From Entrophospora sp. SA101 (Eukaryota; Glomeromycota; Glomeromycetes; Entrophosporales; Entrophosporaceae): 36,937 bases of DNA. The stretch is from contig CAUDNR010004599.1 in NCBI GenBank assembly GCA_958430865.1, forward strand, positions 8,132 through 45,068. The letters run 5' to 3'. Under the pieces are notes generated by a model that saw nothing but the letters and a program-made list of their open reading frames with translations, was not told the origin of the DNA and made no database searches. How positions within the stretch are numbered: position 1 is the stretch's first letter; every line of letters starts with the position of its first letter. Made by a program: the position numbers and the translations under genes. Of this stretch, positions 30,300 through 36,937 are shown piece after piece.

Positions 30300-32235
30300 A
30301 ACCTATCAATAGATGTGAAGTTATCAGAAAAACAACAATTCGTTTATGACTCGTGGTCAATAAACGTGAGAATGTCTTTTCACTGGTTCTGCAGGAACTG
30401 GAAAAAGTCTTCTACTATTAAAAATCATAGCTCTTAAAAACATTTATGGAGTTGAAAAGATTTCCATAACTGCTTACAACTAGCATAGCAGCAGTTAATA
30501 TCACTGGCACAACTTTACACTCTTTTGCAGTCATAGGACTAAACGCTGAATCAACAAAGGAGCTTATTGAAAAAATTAAAAAATCAAAAATCCATCATTT
30601 CCGATGGCAATCTATTGAAGCATTTGTTATTGATGAAGGTATAATAGGTTTTTTATCTGATTGATGGAAAATAATAATAATCATCATTTGATTATTTATT
30701 AATTATTTAATTATCTTATAATTTATGATATAGTCTCAACGTTTGATGGGGACTTATTTGATAAACTGGAAGAAATTGCACAAACTATTCACAATAATCA
30801 TAGACCATTGGTGGAATATTAGTAAGTTATAATAATAACATATGTTATATTGATTGATATTTAATGATTAATGATTTTTGGAGGTGTTTTTTTTAATGTT
30901 TACACAAATATATTTGTATATTTTATTTATTAGTTAATAATCACCAGTTTCTAAAGGCTGTAATGTTAAATTTTGTTATGAATTGAACTCATTGGGTAAA
31001 TGTATAAAACATATAATAGAATTATCAACAATTTTTAGGAGTTTGGCAAAAAATAGATATTTATTATTATTATTAATTCATCTATTTGATAAATTGATCT
31101 AATTTTTAATTCTAATTCTATAGATTTTATTGTGTGTTAAATGAGATTAGATTGGGCATTGTGACCAAAAAAACATTGGAAATCATGGATAGATTAAAAA
31201 CTCCATCACAATATCCTAATGATGGAATTCAGGTTACAGAATTGTAAGTTGAACAATATTCATGATACAGTCAAACCTTGTCATAACGGATTTCGATCTA
31301 GTACAAATTTAGAAAGTATATGCAGAAATATTGTATTTGATTGGATATTTCTACAGATACCTTCTAAATTTGTACTAGATCGAAATCCGTTATGACAAGG
31401 TTTGACTGTATTAATATATATAGTATACTTATATAATAATATTTGTTTGTTTGTTTGCTTGTTAAATTACAACATATTCAAAACTGATGGTTACTAGTGC
31501 AAATCTTGTGTTTTAAGTAAAATTCAGAATAAACCACATATATATCATGCCAAAGACTATGAACCAGAAGAAATTGGTCAATTAAAGACGCTTATTAAAG
31601 ATTGCTTGGTGCCAAATAAATTGAAATTAAAATGTGGTGCACAAGTAATGCTTATTAAAAACATCAATATAGGATTTAGCTAATGAGAGTAGAGGTATTA
31701 TTATTGGTTTTATTCAAAAGCTACTTGAAAAAAATATTATAATGGTGACGATGAGATTGTGGAGTCTGACAAGGAAAATGAAACATTGCCAATAGTTAGA
31801 TTTACTGAAAATAAAGAATTGGTTGTTTTTGAAGCTGAGTGGAGACTGGTAATGTTGTATTAGCAAGTAGACAACACAACAAGTAGGTATTTTTGTATTT
31901 ATATGTGTATAGCTTTTTTTTTTTTAATATATATATGCATGTATTTATTATATATTTAATGTAATATTAGACTCATCTTATACTTGCTTGAGGCCAAATG
32001 CTGGAAAGAGTAAAAATTGATTAAAAGAAGTTTTTGAGAAAGGTATATATATATATATTCACAATAATGATAGTATAACTATTATTACAAATAAATAAAT
32101 AAATTATTATGTTGTTTTTTTTTGTAAATAGGGCAAGCATATGTTACTTTGTCTCGATAGAATCATTGCAGGTTTTAAACTTCACAAGAGAAAAAATAAT
32201 GGATCATGAAAAGTAAAGAAATTTTATGAGTCATT
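30300..32235 (+). pseudogene. Decayed PIF1-like DNA helicase gene
   Basis: PIF1 family blocks appear in order on the plus strand. LSEKQQFVYD; Walker A GSAGTGKS (30385-30408) followed by LLLLKIIALKN; ITGTTLHSFAVIGL; RWQSIEAFVIDE. Intron 30639-30733 joins to VSTFDGDLFDKLEEIA (Walker B region), and RPLVEY stands where RPFGGI is expected, one T missing. Later come FCYELNSLGKCIKHIIELST, VLNEIRLGIVTKKTLEIMDR, VPNKLKLKCGAQVMLIKNI, PIVRFTENKELVVFEAEWRL, GQMLERVKID and, after an intron, GQAYVTLSR and KVKKFYESL. The order and motifs fit a 5'-3' superfamily 1B helicase that maintains genome and telomere stability, or the helicase of a Helitron. No Rep domain was seen. Frameshifts, stops, loss of the LAWALTIHKSQG block and a MITE insertion make it dead. 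Confidence 0.8.
31268..31408. mobile_element. 141-bp MITE with 53-bp inverted repeats and TA target sites
   Basis: The left arm begins CAGTCAAACCTTGTCATAAC and the right arm is its reverse complement, with one mismatch in about 53 bases (AGAAAGTAT versus AGAAGGTAT). TA dinucleotides flank both ends (31266-31267 and 31409-31410). The CAGTCAAACC end and TA duplication fit pogo/Tc1-mariner-derived MITEs. The interior of about 35 bp has no coding capacity. It lies inside the decayed helicase, after the IQVTEL block. High arm identity suggests a younger insertion than the decay of its host. Confidence 0.9.
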
Positions 32236-32619
32236 AACAGATTAATGAATTGAATATTAAATATTTTATTATTTTATTGATATTGAATTTTTTTTAATGT
32301 TATATCAACACCATTATTAAAATAATTGAATTTATTCGCTCTTTTACACAAAAACAAAAGATTATGATTTTACATACATAACCTGCATATCCTATATTAA
32401 TATTGTGAGATTGAAATCTGCTTCTTACAGTAAATCTCAATATTTTATTTATAATAATATTTTTCTTTTATCTATACAGTTATAATCGAATGCTCCTTGA
32501 TATTTTTAATCTCAATTGCAATTGCTTTCCTTGTTTGTGTTATTAATAGCTAGCTCTTTGTCTATTAATTCACATTTTTATTCCCCTCCAGTAATGTTTT
32601 CTCTGCAGTTCTTTTTGTT
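32236..32619. other. Intergenic
   Basis: AT-rich 3' flank of the helicase remnant with no gene seen. Confidence 0.4.
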
Positions 32620-33260
32620 ATCTGCCTGAGCCATCACGTTCCCAATATATTTATAATATATTTATAATATCCGCCTTAGTATGTTGAGCTTTACTCTTTG
32701 ATTATTTAGCCTGAGTTCGTCGGGCTTTGCTCCTTTGTGTATTGGCTGGCCTCACCTAGCTAGGATTTCACTATTCTTAGGCCTTGACCTAAGCTACTCT
32801 AAAATAAAAATAAAAGAAAATAAATAGATATATACAACTATACTTATAAAAAGCATCCCTCTGGTAAAATAATAATAATAATATAGTGTCAAATATAAAA
32901 TGAGAGATAAATTATTATGCACGGGATTAGTATGAATTTATTGTTAGAGATAGATTTATTATCATTATGAAAATATAATATCGAAGAATACACAAAGACA
33001 ATGAGACAGTGTTATTTATTAAACAACTATTAATATGATTGATTAATTAATTGATTATAAAGATGATTAATATTATGATTTATAATGATGATAGATGAAG
33101 TTAAGAAAATTACAACATTATGTATGTTAAAGGTTCTATCATCTAGTTCTCCGATTTCTTTGAAATCCTAATTTATTCTAATTAAATGTATCACTTGAAC
33201 CTTCCGTGTAGAATTATTTTCAAGTTATTTCTAAAGTGATCCAATCATTTAAATTCTTTC
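32620..33260. repeat. Dispersed repeat, copy 2 (possible solo LTR)
   Basis: Shares ordered blocks with 10650-11250, including the near-exact ACGGGATTAGTATGAA at about 32920 and AAAGGTTC.A.CATCT.GTTC at about 33129. The left half (about 32690-32800) is unusually G+C-rich for this window and reads like an LTR body (GGCTGGCCTCACCTAGCTAG, then GGCCTTGACC). No coding sequence. Ends are not defined. Confidence 0.45.
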
Positions 33261-33462
33261 GTTTAAATTAAATCTGAGGATTAAAGGTCGGTTACATATT
33301 TTAGTATAAGAATGTTAGGATGTTTATATCTCCATTGTTTATTATTTTATTATTATTGTAATACTTGATCAGTTTTTCCGATTTTATTTTCCTAAATCAT
33401 TTCCCGTTTTACAACACAATTGAATGTTTATAATCAAATTTGTCATGATTAAAAGTGATCCT

Positions 33463-33778
33463 CGACAATGATAACAACGGCAACAACCCAGACAACAATA
33501 ATATCACAACAATCACAGATGACACAGATTGATGACGTCGATTCATCTTCTACACCCACATCAACATTCGTCACTCTTACATCTACCACACTACAACCTT
33601 CTAGAATACCTTTTAAAATAACAAAAAATCACGGACCCTTAATAAACCTAAACCTCCATCATCAACAACAACAGAAACAAAAACTTCCCCTACTTCTTCA
33701 AAACTATCAAATAAATCTAAAATTTCTGGCAAATCTATTCAATACGCGTCATACTTTTTTGAAGACTTTTTGATATGC
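33463..33778 (+). pseudogene. Remnant of a second GRF-type gene
   Basis: The DNA matches the middle of the GRF gene at 25878-27248 in three collinear blocks: about 26277-26420, 26745-26900 and 27475-27490 of the intact gene, with large deletions between. Shared landmarks are CGACAATGATAACAAC, GATTGATGACGTCGATTCAT, TTCTAGAATACC and AAATCTAAAATTTCTGGCAA. The zinc finger, the coiled coil and the start are lost. In the first copy the GRF gene lies to the right of the kinase block; here the remnant lies to the left of kinase block B, so the present arrangement cannot be a single simple tandem copy. Confidence 0.8.
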
Positions 33779-34472
33779 GTTATCTTTATAGTGAAATTTT
33801 TACCTGCATTAATATCTTGCATGAAACCAATTACATATTTATATATTAATATATAATAAAATCAATACAATTTAATTTATTAGACTATTTCAAAGGTTTG
33901 TTTCATGGTTGCTTCCAACTTCTTAAATTCGAACCATTTGTCAATCTAACAATTGTTGTTGAAATGATTGTTGACAAAATGAATTAAACCAACATTTATT
34001 TTTACATTATCAAATTCACGATTTTTGATTGGTCAATCAACAATTGCAGGGGTTAAATTTCGTGTTACCAGAACGGCCTTCTGTTTGCTCATGAGGAATA
34101 TGAGCGCTGGGTTCATTGCTAAATTTAGTCTAATACTTGATAATCATATCTAAATTTGGCAGTAAATAAAATAAATTTTTAACCGAAATCACCTGAAACC
34201 CTTTTTGAAAAATTTTATTGCATTTTTGAGTGAATCACAAAATCACATTTTTTGAAATCTGAACATATGACACATCAATAGGAGGTCTTTAGACCAAACC
34301 AACCACAGGTGATAAAAATACAAATTGAAATAAAATATTAAACAATATATAAAAGTAATACATAGACAAAATATAAAGTTTTGATTGATCATTGAAAAAT
34401 TTTTTAACATTAATAAAAGGTGTTTGTTCACCATGCAACACCCCCAAGAGACTAAGTGAAAATTCCAATGAT

Positions 34473-35943
34473 TTATTCTGGTATAGTTAATTCAATTTGT
34501 TTAGAATCTGGCATACTTAATTCAATTTGTTTAGATTCTATAATTTAAATATATAATTTAAAATATCATTAATAGATCATTAAGGTTAAATATATAACAA
34601 TAAATTGGATAATCACCATTATTGTTACTAATAATTGTAACTTTGTTGGAATTTACAAGTTGAGGAAGATTTGTAAAATTTAATAATCTACTTGTATAAA
34701 TAGCACTTGGATGAACAATTGCTGAAATTGTTGAAGGGTTAAATGGGTTTTTATCTGCATCCTTAAATATTTTTCTCAATTTTTCTAATTCATCAAGCTG
34801 TTCTTCAGAATAACTAGAAATATTAGATTCAATTGCATCCTTCCAAAAAGTAATAATTTTTAAAATTTCATCTGCTGTTGGTCTTTTTTTAGGATCCAGC
34901 ATCCATGCATTTGCATGTTAACTTAATATAACATTCTGGAGTATTATCTGAAAAACTAGGCCTTAATCCACCACAGATCTTGAAAGCAAGATTTATATCA
35001 TGTGGTTGATCTTTGAATGGCTGTTGATGTGTTGATGTTTCTGACATTAAAATCCCAAAGCTATAGATGTCAGATTTTTGTGTATAAGGTTTCTTATTTA
35101 ATACCTCTGGTGCAATATATGGCAGTACTCCAAATATACCACTTTTACTTGATATTTTTTGATTAGTTGGGCTTGATAACCCTAAATCTGAATCATTGCC
35201 TGGTGTAAATAATCAAAATATAAAATATTACCACTGTGAAGATCACCATGTGTAAGTTTTTCTTGATGAAATGTGTTTAAACTTGAGATGATGTTATAAA
35301 GTCTTTTGATTTTATCATTCCATCCTGTAATAGATGATTTTAAATATTTTCTAAAATCTCCTTCATCTGCATATCTCATTATGAGAGCATATTCTTTTGT
35401 ATTTGGATCTTGTGAAATGCCATAAATATTAACAATACCCTTGTGATAAGGTCCTATAAACTTAATGTGATTTTGAAGCTTTATGAAAATTAATAAAATT
35501 TAATTTATGATTTAAAATCATTAATTGTTAATTAATTATATCAAATTATTTACCTCTTTCAAAAACTCTTCAGAAATGTTTTGTGAGTTTTTAACCTTTT
35601 TTAATGCTACATGACCACCTTCACAATAATATCTTTTATTTTCATAAACATATCTAGGACCATTTAACCAGTAACACTTATACACAGTTGCAAAACCACC
35701 TTCACCTATTCCTTCTTCAACTATGAGTTTGTTATAAGGAATCCATTCAAGATAATGATAACTATCAAATCCTTTGGCTTCAAGCTGTGTATTTCTAATT
35801 ATTTCATCCAATTTTTCATTACCACTGCTAGTCCAACTTCGAGCTAACAATTTGGGATCACATGATTGACACCACTGGTAATTAGTATTATATCTTGCAC
35901 AAACAGAACAGATTCCATATTTTTTCTTTCTTTCTTTAAAACC
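34473..35943 (-). pseudogene. Protein kinase gene copy B, frameshifted
   Basis: Same architecture as copy A. Exon 35943-35554 is exactly 130 codons in phase 0 and begins GFKERKKKYGIC, then CSVCARYN, WCQSCDP, the Gly-rich loop IGEGGFATVYKC and VALKKVKNS. A 75-nt intron (35479-35553) leads to GIVNIYGIS, MRYADEGDF and HGDLHSGNIL. The one-base loss before the DLG motif, the second shift before LDPKKRP and the probable last exon (34537-34473) are identical to copy A because they lie in the identical tract. Upstream of 35287 the two kinases differ at many residues (for example AAGGDFKK versus ADEGDFRK). That region of copy B has no internal lesion, so the 5' part may once have been under constraint separately. 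The intron-like array lies immediately 5'. Confidence 0.8.
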
Positions 35944-36113
35944 CTTAGTATTATCTTATAAAATAGAATTATTTTTCAGCATAATAAAAAATAGACATTC
36001 ATTCCAAGTGAAAATTGTAAAAAAGATAAAATTATAAATTATTTGATTAGACAAGGTTTTGATAATTTATTTTGTGTTGTAAAAGTTATTTTATAATATA
36101 ACATAATATTTAC

Positions 36114-36937
36114 CAGCTAGTTATTATGAAGAAATAAAATTTATTTAATAGTTGATGTTATAAATTTTATTTTATATTATAGAAGTTACTTACATGCTGG
36201 AAAATAAGTTTATTAATTAGTTGATGTTTTAATAAAATTTATTTTGTGTTGTAAAAGTTAATTTCATAATATGATACTTACTCCCTGGTTATTATAAAGA
36301 TTTATTAATTATATGATGTTTTAATAAAATTTATTTTGTGTAATTTATAATATACTAACCAGCTGGTTATTATAAATAAAGAAAAATTAACTTATTGATT
36401 AAATATAAAAATTATAAAAATTATAAAAGTTGATTTATAATACTTACTAGCTGGTTATTATAAAGAAATAAAAAATAAAATTATTTAATGATAAAGTTTA
36501 TTTTGTGTTGTAAAAGTTAATTTATAATATAATACTTACTAACTGGTTATTATAAAGAAATAAAAAATAAAATTATTTAATTAGATGATCTTTTGATAAA
36601 GTTTATTTTGTTTTGTAAAGTTAATTTATAATATAATACTTACAATCTATAAATAAAAAATAAAATTATTAATTAGATGATGTTGAAGATAAAGTTTATT
36701 TTGTGTTGTAAAAGTTAATTTATAATATAATACTTACCCCCTGGTTATTATAAAGAAATAAAAAATAAAATTATTTAATTAAATGATGTTTACTTTGTAT
36801 TGTAAAAGTCAATTTATAATATAGTACTTACTAGCTGGTTATTATAAAGAAATAAAATAATAAAATTATTTAATTAGATGATGTTTTAATAAAGTTTATT
36901 TTGTGTTGTAAAAGTTAATTTATAATATAATACTTAC
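36114..36937 (-). repeat. Tandem array of intron-like units with 3-nt nodes, copy B
   Basis: Nine complete nodes were read on the minus strand: CTG at 36114-36116, CAT at 36194-36196, GGA at 36282-36284, CTG at 36360-36362 (donor GTTAGT), CTA at 36448-36450, TTA at 36540-36542, ATT at 36644-36646 (acceptor TTTATAG), GGG at 36738-36740 and CTA at 36832-36834. A tenth donor (GTAAGT) sits at the window edge. Spacing is 78-104 bp. Because the kinase exon here starts in phase 0, each triplet would add one sense codon. The series differs from copy A, yet the AG-NNN-GT rule holds at every node. Confidence 0.8.

Larger units (their letters stand above)
33866..36937. repeat. Segmental duplication, copy B (cut by the window edge)
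   Basis: Homologous to 22370-25560. The first 1421 bp (33866-35286) look identical to copy A. From 35287 the copies diverge. The array part has expanded or contracted independently, since unit order and triplets differ. The right end lies outside the window. Confidence 0.9.

Noticed and set aside
30186..30437. Open frame with poly-Thr
   Set aside because: It is the CAA microsatellite read in one frame, continuing into the wrong frame of the PIF1 Walker A region.
1..36937. tRNA, rRNA or other standard RNA genes
   Set aside because: I scanned for GGTTCGA-type T-loops and conserved rRNA words and found none that fit a cloverleaf or rRNA context.

Overview
The window looks like nuclear DNA of a glomeromycotinan (arbuscular mycorrhizal) fungus close to Rhizophagus. 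It is very AT-rich, with spliceosomal introns of about 75-105 nt (GTAAGT-like donors, TTAG/CAG acceptors) and many microsatellites. The gene families fit such a genome: diverged protein kinases with an HGDLHSGN catalytic loop behind a short Cys-rich segment, F-box/LRR-type proteins, GRF zinc-finger proteins, PIF1 helicases, a P450 and a secreted class 3 lipase. The organism call is inference from gene content and base composition.

Layout. 1-470: 3' part of a small secreted-protein gene with a frame break. 1394-2460: decayed gene of unknown family. 3271-4528 (-): frameshifted F-box/LRR-type gene. 5524-6728: intact two-exon coiled-coil gene, possibly SHE3-like. 7382-8280 (-): decayed unknown gene. 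8527-9705 (-): intact three-exon secreted lipase with a complete Ser/Asp/His triad. 9706-17445: mostly repeats, coding debris, a large CCA-type low-complexity block (15830-16310) and a doubtful three-exon gene (16773-17194, -). 17446-19437: intact five-exon cytochrome P450 with a 145-bp MITE in intron 4. 19660-22145: a decayed transposon-like gene split by two different Tc1/mariner relics. 22370-25560: kinase pseudogene A and an upstream array of intron-like units. 25878-27248: GRF zinc-finger gene, divergent from kinase A. 27835-33260: repeats and a decayed PIF1 helicase gene that carries a 141-bp MITE. 33463-33778: remnant of a second GRF gene. 33866-36937: kinase pseudogene B and its array, a partial copy of 22370-25560.

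The most interesting signal is upstream of both kinase copies. The DNA there is a tandem array of units of about 80-108 bp. On the minus strand every unit ends in an intron acceptor (usually AATAACCAG), then exactly three bases, then an intron donor (GTAAGT or a variant). Eighteen such AG-NNN-GT nodes are visible, nine per copy, and in the kinase reading phase none of the triplets is a stop codon. This has the architecture of consecutive single-codon micro-exons, or of a multiplied intron. The two kinase copies are also mosaic: about 1.42 kb looks identical, then identity falls abruptly inside the kinase-domain exon. Both copies share the same frameshifts in the identical part, which suggests recent copying or gene conversion of already broken sequence.

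Only the coiled-coil, lipase, P450 and GRF genes look intact. The rest is a gene graveyard built from duplications and DNA transposons.
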